This document shows positions 10,351 to 19,533 of a stretch of 25,370 bases of DNA, one piece after another. The position numbers were made by a program, and so were the translations under genes. The DNA is from Chara braunii (lineage: Eukaryota; Streptophyta; Charophyceae; Charales; Characeae): positions 1,143,145 to 1,168,514 of the forward strand of contig BFEA01000016.1 in NCBI GenBank assembly GCA_003427395.1. The letters are read 5' to 3'. How positions within the stretch are numbered: the stretch's first letter is position 1; every line of letters begins with the position of its first letter. Under the pieces are notes generated by a model, which made no database searches, had not been told where the DNA came from, and worked only from the letters and a program-made list of their open reading frames with translations.

Positions 10351-10759
10351 GGGGAAAATTTTCAGGAGTCACAAAAATGACTTATAATTGCAAGATACAG
10401 TTTCAAACTGCAATTTGGGCAATGTATACAATCCAACTTTCTTCACAGGTAGGGTGCCCGAAGTGCAATTGCGAACTGTATCTTTTTATTTTTTAAGCCC
10501 AGGTTGTTGTAGAGGTGGGATACTAGACAGATGGCAGTCACCCACAGTACTCGGCCACTCGGTTGTCCAGATGAACCCCTCTGAAGACCCCACCCACCCT
10601 TCCTCTCATCTTTTTGCCCTGGCGCACCCCCACCCCCCCTGTCCTACCCTAGTGTTAACCACCTAGGACCATGGCGGGGGGACCTAACCAATTGCAAACT
10701 GTATCTTGCCCCATAAGGCAATTATAACTCGTTTTTTGTGATTCTATTGAAGTTACCCC
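10351..10759. mobile_element. Mutator-like MITE with terminal inverted repeats
   Basis: The left end starts GGGGAAAATTTTCAGGAGTC; the reverse complement of the right end starts GGGGTAACTTCAATAGAATC. Both continue through CACAAAAA and TTATAATTGC to AAGATACAGTTT, giving inverted repeats of about 60 bp. Flanks are TTTTTAGTA (10342-10350) and TTTTTACTA (10760-10768), a 9-bp target-site duplication with one mismatch. A 9-bp duplication is typical of Mutator-like elements. The 409-bp length and lack of any ORF make it non-autonomous. An internal copy of the subterminal motif lies near 10465-10482. Confidence 0.8.
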
Positions 10760-10761
10760 TT

Positions 10762-11135
10762 TTTACTATCATTATAGTATTACGGAAGTTGTACGTCCGT
10801 GCTCAAACCTCCAATGACGGAACATGAGGGAGCTGCACCCACCAGCAGGTTCGATGCTTGCCACATCAGGTGGGCGATACTGTCCAGGGGTCAGCCGATA
10901 GCACCAGGACCGAGCTTCATCCGAGTGGCCATTGGCTGATCCGAGTGGCCATTAGCTGTGCCTACCCTCTGGTCGGCCAGTGGCTGTGCCTCCCCTCTAG
11001 TCCCTCCCCCTATGAACATTACCAGTGCCGATGGGGGGGGCAACGGTCAATCTCTTGATGGCGGGCATGAGGCCAGTGGGGATCAAATCCAAGACCTCCT
11101 GAATGCCACATGTGCCTTACCAACTGAGCTAGTCT
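10762..11135 (-). mobile_element. tRNA-derived SINE, family 1, copy A
   Basis: Read on the minus strand it starts with an A-box, TAGCTCAGTTGG (complement of 11120-11131), followed by a B-box-like GATTTGATCCC (complement of 11079-11089), at tRNA-like spacing. The body matches the plus-strand copy at 16615-16973 throughout: GGCATTCAGGAGGTCTTGG, GAAGCTCGGTCCTG / CAAGCTCGGTCCTG, CCTGCTGGTGGGTGCAGCTC and the end CCGTAATACTATAATGA. Its A-rich tail adjoins the MITE at 10351-10759, which seems to have inserted there. Confidence 0.85.
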
Positions 11136-11931
11136 TAAACCACCAGTACCTTTCCCCGCTTGAAAATCAAATATGTGGTGGTATATTCAGGAGCAAGCAG
11201 GGATCGGCACTACCACACCGAAATGGCTGGTGGCGCCAGCCAAAATGAGGCCCGTGCCGGCTCATTTTTTTTTGGCGTGCAGGGCGACTTTAGGCTCGGC
11301 ATCCATAGCTGAGAAACGTACAGTAAGTGATGGGCACCAGTTGCTAGCACTCATCTTCTCTGTATGGTTACAATTTTTCTAGGACCAGCGGAACTAGACA
11401 ACTGGGCTTGTTTTCCCCATCTATTCCGCTATTTCAGGCGTGGGCACTTCCTCGTGGCTGAGTGTGTCCCACACCACTTTTCACTTTGCTCACTACGAGA
11501 ATGCACTACCCCACCAGTGCCCAATCTCTGTCATCTGATGGTGCTTTTTTTTTTTCCCTCCCCCCCGAAAACTACGCTATATTCTTCTCTCAAATCTTTC
11601 ATCATCTTTCAAATTCTTTCAATTCACCTTCACTACCTGCCTACCACTACTCCTAAGGCTTAGACAGGGGACCCCTGCAAACATAGCTTTGCTGTCTCTC
11701 TCCAGCCATCAGAGGGGATGCATGTTGCCCCCTGGCCCAACCATGGTGGTCAAGGATGGGGTGGGGCCACCCGTGGGGTCCGGCTAATGCAAAGACCGAG
11801 CATTTGCCTGGGATGAATTCGTACAGCGTGCAGAGCGACTTTCCCGTAATAATCATGAAATCAGTAGATCATGAAATCAGTGGCCTGTGGATCCTCACTA
11901 ATTATTTTGAATTTTGGGCTCTACTTAGTAA
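11136..11931. other. intergenic, no gene seen
   Basis: No supported coding region. Notable are a 7-bp stem TGGCTGG/CCAGCCA (11224-11242) and a 16-bp tandem doublet around ATCATGAAATCAGT (11852-11882). Confidence 0.5.
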
Positions 11932-12371
11932 GGGCTTCATCCCACCATGCTTACGGTAAGTAAAAGTCCGAAAGAAACGTAAAATCCCGGTCCGCAAGTT
12001 TCGCATTCGTGGAGGCGGCCTTTGTTGGGCGGTCTGCAAAGTTGGTCTGTTTTTCCGAATTCCAACGGACGTTTGTGGGCCGGAACCGTGTCCCACCAGC
12101 AAGCCTCTTCGAGACCATGGACGAACCAGGCCCGGCAACGGACAGGAAGAAAAAAAAAAAAAAGGGAAAAAAACACAACAGCTTTTTCGGAACAGGGTAC
12201 GGCCCCGTTGCTTTTAGGAAACGGCAAAACGGAGCTCCCGAAGTTCCCTCTACGAACGCCACGTCCTGAACCGTTTTCACATGACTCCGTTCACACCGGG
12301 ATTCAAGGAAGCCGGTGGGATACCATAAAAATGGATATTTTGCTTACCGTAAGTATGGTGGGATGAGGCCC
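11932..12371. mobile_element. PIF/Harbinger-like (Tourist-type) MITE
   Basis: The left end starts GGGCTTCATCCCACCATGCT; the reverse complement of the right end starts GGGCCTCATCCCACCATACT. The match continues through TACGGTAAG, giving inverted repeats of about 38 bp. The outer bases are TAA on the left and TCA on the right, close to the 3-bp TAA/TTA duplication of the PIF/Harbinger group, which also favours GGSC ends. The 440-bp element carries no transposase. The superfamily is an inference from ends and flanks. Confidence 0.7.
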
Positions 12372-12618
12372 TCAGTCGGTGGAGCACAAGCCTCAGAGTG
12401 GAGCACCGGCCCCAGGCAATTCAGAGTAGATGTGTGGCCTTACTCATGATTTGTCTCCATCAGGGTTGGGTCATCCTGCTACTGCTGCCCGTTTCATTTG
12501 GTCTGTGTACAACATGAAATACGATGTTTAGGGACGCTGGACCCGGTTTCCAGCAGGTGCAGCTCCCCACCAACAGATGTGTCTGCTCTTATCAGCACCT
12601 CTATCACAGCTTCGGGTT

Positions 12619-12670
<52 letters not shown>

Positions 12671-12720
12671 TTTACTCTGTTCATCTGATAGTCGCTGGAT
12701 TCGAGCTTGAGTCTGTGTTT
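12369..12720. mobile_element. pieces of tRNA-derived SINE family 2 with a long A run
   Basis: CTCAGTCGGTGGAGCA (from 12371) is an A-box-like tRNA D-arm next to the MITE end. GGCCCCAGGCAATTC (near 12409) and the GGGACGCTGGACCCGG motif (from 12531) occur in other family 2 copies. A run of 44 A lies at 12623-12666. After it, on the minus strand, CTCGAATCCAG is B-box-like. Borders of the individual pieces are unclear. Confidence 0.5.
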
Positions 12721-13590
12721 CAATTTTTTTTCTGTTTTGAAAAGGGCGGCGGTCTTGAGGTATCAATTTGAGCTGACCGACCCCAGGCACTTCTTTTTTT
12801 TTTTTTTTTTTGGAAAGCTTGAAATTTATATAGCAAAACCATTGAAACACGAGGCCGGGGGTGTGGTCCCATTAGCAGTGGATAGGAGTTTGGCCGATCC
12901 AGTGTGACACCGAGTGGCAGAGGGATGACAGGCTCATTACGAATTTCTGGGGTGAGAAAACAGGAGGAAGGCAAAAAAAAAAAAAAGAAACAGAGACCTC
13001 CCACCTGAAATCACGTCAGAGTGCTTCCCAGCCATCAGATCACAAATGAGCTGATGGTGGTGGTTGCAACAACAGTGCAGAAAAGTAACTCCAACATTTT
13101 CTGGAATAAACTCGACTTCTGTCAGCACTGATCCTGACACCCTCCATAGACTCCGTGATTGAAGGAGGGCTCCACCCAATGAGATAATTGCACAACAGCA
13201 AGCAAAATACTGAAAATCTTTTTTTTGGGGTTGGCCATGCCCCCAACGGATTGAAAAGATTTTGGCGGGAAGCTTCCTTTGCACCGGCATGCCCAGTGGG
13301 GAGGGGAACCAACTTTGCACCGGCATGCCCAGGGAGGAGGGGAACCAAGGTCTCCTTCCTTTTTCGGGTAATACATGTAAAACACTGACCGTGGGATCAC
13401 GGCCACGGCAGGATTTGGGTCACTCAACTGCCACACAAACTCTTTTCTATCCTATCCGTTTGCTAGTGGGACCATGCCCCCGGGGCCTCACAATTCAACC
13501 CGGAGTTATCCTGGCAGCCTCAGCCAGTTTCGCTTGTGAGCCCAGCTCGACTCCTGATCCAACTGTTCAGAATATCTCAGATAGAAGACC
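12721..13590. other. intergenic with SINE debris, no gene seen
   Basis: GACCGACCCCAGGCACTTC (near 12776) resembles the body of the family 2 SINE at 20640-20797. A 37-bp unit around TTTGCACCGGCATGCCCAG is duplicated in tandem (about 13278-13349). No protein motif was found. Confidence 0.5.
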
Positions 13591-13797
13591 TGCTGGAAAC
13601 CGGGTCCAGCGTCCCCTCCTACTGTGCTTTGCAAATATTTGGTTTTACTCATGAATCAAGTTCCATCATCATCTGGATTCGAACTCGTGTCTGTCTGTAT
13701 TTCAACAGTTCAATGGTTTACCCACTGAGCTAGGCTCTTGGGTTGAGTCTGTGTTTCAACAGTTCATGGGTGTACCAACTGAGCTAGGCCAGTTGAT
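13591..13797 (-). mobile_element. tRNA-derived SINE family 2, two heads in tandem
   Basis: On the minus strand, CCTAGCTCAGTTGG and then about 55 bases later CCTAGCTCAGTGGG are two A-boxes, each followed by a CATTGAACTGTTGAAA-type segment. The second has a clear B-box, GAGTTCGAATCC (near 13674-13685); the first lacks one. The body continues to the conserved motif at 13591-13615, which is present in opposite orientation at 12531-12555. Confidence 0.75.
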
Positions 13798-13799
13798 GG

Positions 13800-14503
13800 T
13801 CATTTTGTTTTAGGAGTGCGAGGCCAGTAATAGCAGACGTGGCTCCACATCCCACCCTGCCCGCAGCTATTACAAGAGTCCACGGAACAGTAGCTGTGGT
13901 CCATTTTCCCGTCCTGATACATATAGGGAAACTCTTGCCAAAAGGCAACGTCCCACCGACTGGTTACTCTAGGGAGCTGGCCCGGAGCCCGCTCGGCCCA
14001 AATGCTCTAAGTGTGGACACGTGCGGGCGCTGCCGTGTTGTCGACAGTGGAGGGCCGTAGATCCGAAGCAGATCTACGGTGGCATAACTAGAACAAAATC
14101 CTTCGTCGGATCGAGAACCCACTTGGGTAAGGAGATCTCGGCACCGCAGTGAGGGGGGCAATGCGAAGACGATGATACGGCAAGAAGGGGAAGGACGAGT
14201 CCTACCGGGGGTCAGGGGTTAAGAAGGGGTAGGGAAAAGGAGAGCCGCAAGACCACACCTTATCAGAACCGTCGGGATAAAGTGATAAGAGTTTGGAATT
14301 TCTAATCTAGTCGCGTGGGGGCTTAAAACAGTGGCGAGTGCCTTTCGAGCTGGCGGAGCGAGCGAGCGATTGGTTGGTCGATCGATCAATCGACATCTCG
14401 AGCAAAGCCTACGAGAGTCGTCCCTGAGGCAGACAGCGCTGCCAAGGCCGAGTCTTTCCTTTGTCTACGCTCTGTGCCCCCAAAGGAGAAGACTCCGAAC
14501 GCT
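13800..14503 (+). promoter_or_regulatory. upstream region of the plastocyanin gene with candidate light-response motifs
   Basis: Seen: a G-box CACGTG (14018-14023), a GATAAG I-box on each strand (14259-14264 minus, 14284-14289 plus) and a TATA-like CTTAAAA near 14321. G-boxes and I-boxes are known in light-regulated photosynthesis promoters of plants. A 9-bp perfect hairpin, CCGTAGATC with GATCTACGG, lies at 14055-14079. No transcription start can be fixed from sequence; short motifs like these also occur by chance. Confidence 0.35.
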
Positions 14504-14998
14504 ATGGCGTCCACAGCTGCTGCTGCGCAGGTCGCCGTGCCATCGTGCACGGGCCTGAGGGTATCCTCGTCTTCCGCGAAGGTGTCGTCGGCGAAATCGA
14601 CGGCCGTCTCCGTCAAGTCGGTCGCTCCGCGAGCGTCGCTGGAGGCGGCGAAGAAGGTGGCCGGGAATGCGCTGGTGGCCACAGGCGCCAGCTTGCTTCT
14701 GGCTTTCGGCGCGCACGCTGACACTGTCATTTCCATGGGAACTGCTGATGGGCAACTGTTGTTTGATCCTGCCGCAGTGACGGTGGCTGCAGGTGAGAAG
14801 ATCACGTTCAAAAACGTAGGCGGCTTTCCCCACAACATCGTGTTCGATGAGGGCCCTGGTAATGTGGACGCGCTCAGCCACGATGATCTCTTCAACGCGG
14901 CAGGCGAAGAATACTCCATCACGCTCACGGAGAAGGGAAACTATGAGTACTACTGCGAACCTCACTCCGGCGTCATGAGGGGTAAGATCACCGTCAGC

Positions 14999-15001
<3 letters not shown>
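14504..15001 (+). CDS. PETE: plastocyanin, chloroplast precursor
   Basis: Blue copper protein of the thylakoid lumen that carries electrons from cytochrome f to photosystem I. The 165-residue product has a bipartite targeting sequence: a Ser/Ala/Lys-rich stroma-targeting part (1-49), then KK, a hydrophobic stretch (about 52-69) and an AHA cleavage site after residue 72. No twin arginine is present, as expected for Sec-dependent lumen import. The mature part is 93 residues, a little shorter than the usual 97-99. Copper ligands are His38, Cys79, His82 and Met86 of the mature form (His110, Cys151, His154, Met158 of the precursor), in GGFPHNIVFDE and YYCEPHSGVMRGKITVS. The Cys-Glu-Pro-His form is typical of algae rather than seed plants. 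Odd: only three residues separate His82 from Met86 where the family has four, and the acidic patch after VFDE is reduced. I chose the ATG at 14504 because it has a good context (G at -3, G at +4) and begins a normal transit peptide; the frame is also open for ten codons upstream from a GTG. No intron. Confidence 0.95.
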
Positions 15002-15065
<64 letters not shown>

Positions 15066-15066
15066 N

Positions 15067-15132
<66 letters not shown>
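15000..15132. repeat. GA microsatellite fused to the plastocyanin stop codon
   Basis: An uninterrupted GA run with one unresolved base at 15066. The TAG stop (14999-15001) supplies its first two bases, so the 3' UTR begins inside the repeat. The true length may be longer or shorter than assembled. Confidence 0.95.
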
Positions 15133-15142
<10 letters not shown>

Positions 15143-15300
15143 GGAAGGGTAGACGGAGAGGGAGACAGGGAGTTAGGTAGATAGGTAGAGTGAGTAGATA
15201 TATAATATGTATATTTAGTTCGTGTTTGTGTGTCGTCATATGATATTCGCTATGCACAAACTCCACAAAGAAAAGCATTACTGTGCTAGACTGTTGCCAC

Positions 15301-15343
<43 letters not shown>

Positions 15344-15972
15344 TGGCGGTTGGATGGTTGTCCAGAGTGTCTTGGGCTTGGAATACACGTCTCGCGGTCT
15401 CCTTTTGAATGCTACGGCAGTCGCGCCTCCAGTAGGCTGCATGGAGTGTTAGGCTGCGGTCTCCAGGTGAGACTTCCTCCCCATTTTCGTTGTCGTTTGG
15501 GCGCTACCCGTCTTCGGCCGCGATGGGATCTTTATCCATGAACAGCGGACGGGGCTGAAATAAGAAGGTCGAATGGCGAGAGAGCCGTGGCGGAAAGCAG
15601 AACTTTGAAGGTCAGGAAAAGGGGAGCGGAACAAAGGAGAGGGAAAAGGAGGAGCAAGCGCGTATGCATGCATGCATGCAAGCCCGCCGGAGCTCGTTGC
15701 GTGCGAGAGAGAATCATTGTGTAATGTTACATATTAGCCTCCTGATCTTGACGAGTCAGCGAAAGTCACCTCCGATCAATTCCACCTGTTTGTCCCAGCC
15801 ACCATTTGTGCTTGCTGCATTGCGGCATGCTATACAGTATATATCGTGGTGACCGTCTTGCATTCTGGGCTTCATGGGTTTCTCTTTCCTTGTTGCTATT
15901 TACAGGCCTTCTTCTTCCTCCTCCTCTTCTTCTTCTTCTTCTTCTTCTTCTTCTTCTTCTTCTTCTTCTTCT

Positions 15973-16007
<35 letters not shown>

Positions 16008-16614
16008 CTCCTCCGCCTCCTCTTCGTCTACTTCTTCTTCTTCTTCGTGGCCCTGTTAAATTACGGTACCTGTCTTAAATGATATTCAATTTGTGGTTTT
16101 GCGCACTCTCCGACAGAACGAAAACGAGTAGTAAAGAATGGAGAGCTAAACAAGTGGGGGGAAAAAAGAAAGGTACAGTAATTGGGAATCCGTCAAACTA
16201 TAGAAAGAAACAGAGGAGATTAGCGTGACCCTTGCGAAGTGAGCACAAAGCAAATAAGGCAATCATTTATGTGCAATTCAAAACAAAACGGGGACGACAT
16301 GTGGCGGAGACAGATTTATGCCGACTGTGTGAGTGTGGATTGCATATTTCCTACCGCTGTGATTGTGTGTCCACTGCGGGCTCTTTTGGCTGCTGAGGGC
16401 GTCGTGAGTGACCTGACAGTCTGTGCAGTCAGACGTCTGCGGTGGGGGTGGATACTTACAGAGCCTCGCTCCACTAGTGTCCACTGTACGACTTTTTTAT
16501 TATTATTATTTTTCTTTAATTTGGTAAGGTTAGCATTTATTCCAGCGGCCTATAGAATTTGAGAAATCTGAATTTGATCTAAATAACCTTTGACAGCCGC
16601 AAAATTAACAACAA
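15133..16614. other. intergenic with simple repeats, no gene seen
   Basis: Contains a second GA/AG run (15305-15340), a TGCA run (15664-15681) and a TTC then GTC trinucleotide block (about 15908-16010). A GAGTGTCTTGGGCTTGGA motif near 15365 resembles the three-copy motif at 17824-17990. No coding region is supported. Confidence 0.6.
15908..16047. repeat. TTC-GTC compound microsatellite
   Basis: A TTC run changes sharply to a GTC run near 15974, then back to CTC/TTC. The poly-Ser and poly-Arg frames over it are repeat artefacts. Confidence 0.95.
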
Positions 16615-16973
16615 CTTGCTCAGGCACGCAAGCGGCATTCAGGAGGTCTTGGGGGGTTCAATCCCCATTGGCCGCATGTACCTTCCTGGGGAAACTTGGC
16701 GCCTGCCACCGCGAGATGCCGTTGGCCCCCCCGAGTGGCATTGAGCAGAGACCGTAGCGGGAGGGGACCGGAGGGGAGGCACAGTGACTGGGCCATAGAA
16801 ACAAGCTCGGTCCTGATGCTACCGGCTGAACCCTGGCCGGCATCGCCCACCTGCTGTTGCAGGTATCGCACCTGCTGGTGGGTGCAGCTCCCGCGTGTTC
16901 CCTCGTTGGAGGCTTGAGCACGGATGTGGCTGCTACGGGGTTCCCCGTAATACTACAATGACAATTAAAAAAA
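16615..16973 (+). mobile_element. tRNA-derived SINE, family 1, copy B
   Basis: Plus-strand counterpart of the copy at 10762-11135. The A-box is damaged (only GCTCAG followed by GGCACG remains), the B-box is GGTTCAATCC (from 16655), and the body blocks GGCATTCAGGAGGTCTTGG, AAGCTCGGTCCTG, CCTGCTGGTGGGTGCAGCTC and the end CCGTAATACTACAATGA are all present. It ends in AATTAAAAAAA. Two copies that share both ends define a SINE of about 360 bp. Confidence 0.85.
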
Positions 16974-17345
16974 GGCCTGAAAGGCCATCCTGTCCAGATT
17001 CGACAGGTAACTGAATTGGTTGGCCTTTGAAAAAAAATAAAAATTTATCATAAGGAGGGCGGGAATCCGCCCGAGGGGGCTGGGCCCGTTACCCAGTTTA
17101 GGCTCAGTGCTGGAAACGGGGTCCAGCGTCCCATATGTCTGCAAACTCGAAAGGAGAGTTGGACCAAACAAAAGCGCAAACAGAAAGAAAGCCTGGAATC
17201 TAGCTACTGGGCCTGCTGGATGTTATCCAGCTTCGCATTGTCAGCTCATCCGATCAACAATCTGAAACAAAAGGTGGATCCATTCCAAGCCTAAGTAGTC
17301 TTACTAGTTAGCCATGAAGAAAGAACTCGTTTCCCAGTAGGACCT
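16974..17345. other. intergenic, no gene seen
   Basis: Contains a 6-bp stem GGGCGG/CCGCCC (near 17057-17072) and a third copy of the 25-bp motif found at 12531 and 13591 (17108-17132). Confidence 0.5.
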
Positions 17346-17460
17346 GGCTTAAACCGCTCGTACACGGCCCCAGCCTTGCTGAAAAGAAATTCGTTGCCTA
17401 CGAGATGCCATCCGAAAAAGACGGCTCAGGCACACCGTCTGTTAAAAAATACAAGTGGAC
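17346..17460 (-). mobile_element. 3'-end fragment of a LINE
   Basis: About 115 bp nearly identical to 19534-19647, which lies just downstream of LINE coding sequence on the minus strand. Shared blocks include GGCTTAAACCGCT, TACACGGCCCCAG, TTGCTGAAAAGAAATTC and GAGATGCCATCC (plus-strand reading). This is what a strongly 5'-truncated insertion of the same LINE would leave. Confidence 0.7.
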
Positions 17461-17493
17461 CCGCCGCGGCAGAGGAATAGGGTCGGGGCGCAG

Positions 17494-17581
17494 AAGCGGA
17501 GGGGAGGCGAAAGGGAAAAGAAGCAGTAGTAAGCAGCAAGCGGAGGGGAGGCGAAAGGGAAAAGAAGCAGTAGTAAGCAGC
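17494..17581. repeat. exact 44-bp tandem duplication
   Basis: Two identical 44-bp units, each beginning AAGCGGAGGGGAGGCGAAAG, directly adjacent (17494-17537 and 17538-17581). Identity suggests a recent event. Confidence 0.93.
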
Positions 17582-17644
17582 GGAGGGCGAACATGATTTT
17601 TTGTTTTACATATGATCCGATAATGACAACCATGCATATCCTTC

Positions 17645-17647
<3 letters not shown>

Positions 17648-17717
<70 letters not shown>

Positions 17718-17722
17718 TGTGT
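17648..17722. repeat. CT then GT compound microsatellite
   Basis: A CT run up to 17700 followed directly by a GT run to 17722. Confidence 0.95.
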
Positions 17723-19533
17723 GCGTCGTGTACTTCACCACATACAATGCCACACACATTTATTCATTTGGCACTCAAAAGTGATGTCGCACTGGAAAGA
17801 CAGTTTGTCGTGTTTGCGTTGGCAGAGTGCCTTGAGGTTGGAGGTGTGTCTCTGAAGGCTGTTCATAGCATGTGTGCCCTGTCGTCTTCGAGTTTGGATG
17901 CATTGCTGTGATCTTGTGGAGTGTCTTGAGCTTGGAGACACAGCCTGTCACCTTTGCGGAGTGCCTTGAGCTTGGAGATGTGTGACAGCATTCCGAATGA
18001 GATCTGCTGTGCATGTTGGAAATGCAGGGAGTAGCCGCTGGGCAATTGGCTGTACTTCTTGTTTTTAATTTTTATACCTTTAATTGATGTATAATGATTT
18101 CTCAGGTAAAGAAAACCCCATGCTCTCTGGGGGGGACAAGGATAGAACCGAAAACCCTTCATTTAAAAACAACGGGATGGACAGTATCACAGAAAAAAGA
18201 AGGAAAAAAAAGAGGAGGGTAGCCCACCGTATGCACTTGAATAGAAGGCCCAGTCATCATGGCTGTATGCAGACTGTATTCGGGTGAAGACAGTAGTGCG
18301 AGGCACAGGGCCTGGATATGCCCTACAGGGCCTATTTTTCACACAGTCGGCTGCCTTAAGTGAAGGCAGGCACGGCCGAGGCCTACAGGCCATTTTGGGG
18401 TCACCACGCAACTGGGGAAATTCAGGCAGCTGCGCAGCGCCACTTGGTTGGAAGCGCCCAGGCTCAGGCAGCCTTTCATTGCATGTAACTGAGGCAGGCC
18501 CTGGGCCGGATACACAAAGTGGACCCAAAAAAGGCTGAGGGCAGTTGGGTGCTGGTAACCACCACAGGCCCTGGGCCTGTTTACTTCGGACTGAGGCTCA
18601 GGCTCGTGGGGCCTACCGGAAGCTTCTGGGCCAGGGCCCAGTACCGCATTACCGCATGCAGCAAGAGGCCACTTCGATATAGAGAAGGGCCTGCCTACGC
18701 ATTGGATATTCGGGCACTGGCTGCATGCTGCGCAAGCGCTGCTGTGCTAACGCTGGCCAGGCTCATGCGCTCACGGGCGAGCTGGTAGCCATAGCCGAGC
18801 TGCGCTGCTGTATGCTGGATGGGGCTCATGGTGGTCCTTGGGTGCAAGTGGCATCTGTGAGTTGGGGGACGAGGTTGTGAGTGATACGAGAGACATACCT
18901 GGTGCTTGAAGCGTGCGGCATTGGCATTGGCCGAGATCTGCTCGTACTTTGGGGAGCTGTTGACGTCATCGGCGGCATTGTAGATTAGGCTAGATAGGAT
19001 CTGCCATCTGTAGTCTGGGTGCCGAGCGCCAGATAGGATATCGACATTGGTTCTTCGTTGATGATGATGAGACTATTCCAGCATGATTGTCAATTATGAG
19101 CTTTTGCTGTACTCTTATTTGGTGACACTCGTGATGCAATTCTGCTATTGGTTCGAGGTCACGACTATCTGGTCTCATGTGTATGATGCTGTTTGATTTC
19201 TGAAGTTTGCTATGGCTCATCTTCCTTGCAGTAGGCAATTGTGATCTCGGATAGAGTAGCACGATCTATGGACATTGTTACTTTTTTTTTTGATAGATAT
19301 GATCATGAAAGTATAAAAAAAAAAAGAACAAAAAAAAAACATGATCGAACTGATCAGCACTACTGCTACTTTCTTCGCCTGAACTTTGGGTCGAAGTTGC
19401 TCATCTCCCCTTCCATACCATCATCATTATCCTCGTCCATGTATGCTGCTTCTCGTCCCCTCCCGTCATGTAGCGTCATCATCATGATCAGTGCTGCCGT
19501 TCATGGTCCCCTCCTCTGTGCCCCTATCCACAT
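17723..19533. other. intergenic, no gene seen
   Basis: A motif of about 30 bp around GGAGTGCCTTGAGCTTGGAG appears near 17823, 17918 and 17958, the last two 40 bp apart. 18290-18620 is rich in AGGCCCTGGGCC-type words. Short frames here show no recognisable protein motif. Confidence 0.55.

Noticed and set aside
11079-11131. True tRNA gene on the minus strand
   Set aside because: A- and B-boxes are present but no proper acceptor or anticodon stems form, and a second copy shares a long non-tRNA body, so it is a SINE head.
13973-14152. 59-codon frame with KCSKCGHVRALPCC, resembling a zinc knuckle
   Set aside because: Cys/His spacing does not match C-x2-C-x4-H-x4-C, there is no start codon context, and the frame is too short to assign; it could be a gene or transposon fragment.
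14386-14928. 180-codon open frame on the minus strand across plastocyanin
   Set aside because: It is the antisense shadow of the plastocyanin coding region, which has clear family motifs on the plus strand.
14976-14999. GGTAAG and later CAG near the end of plastocyanin as an intron
   Set aside because: The interval would be far too short for an intron, and the unspliced reading gives the family's normal GKITVS-type end.
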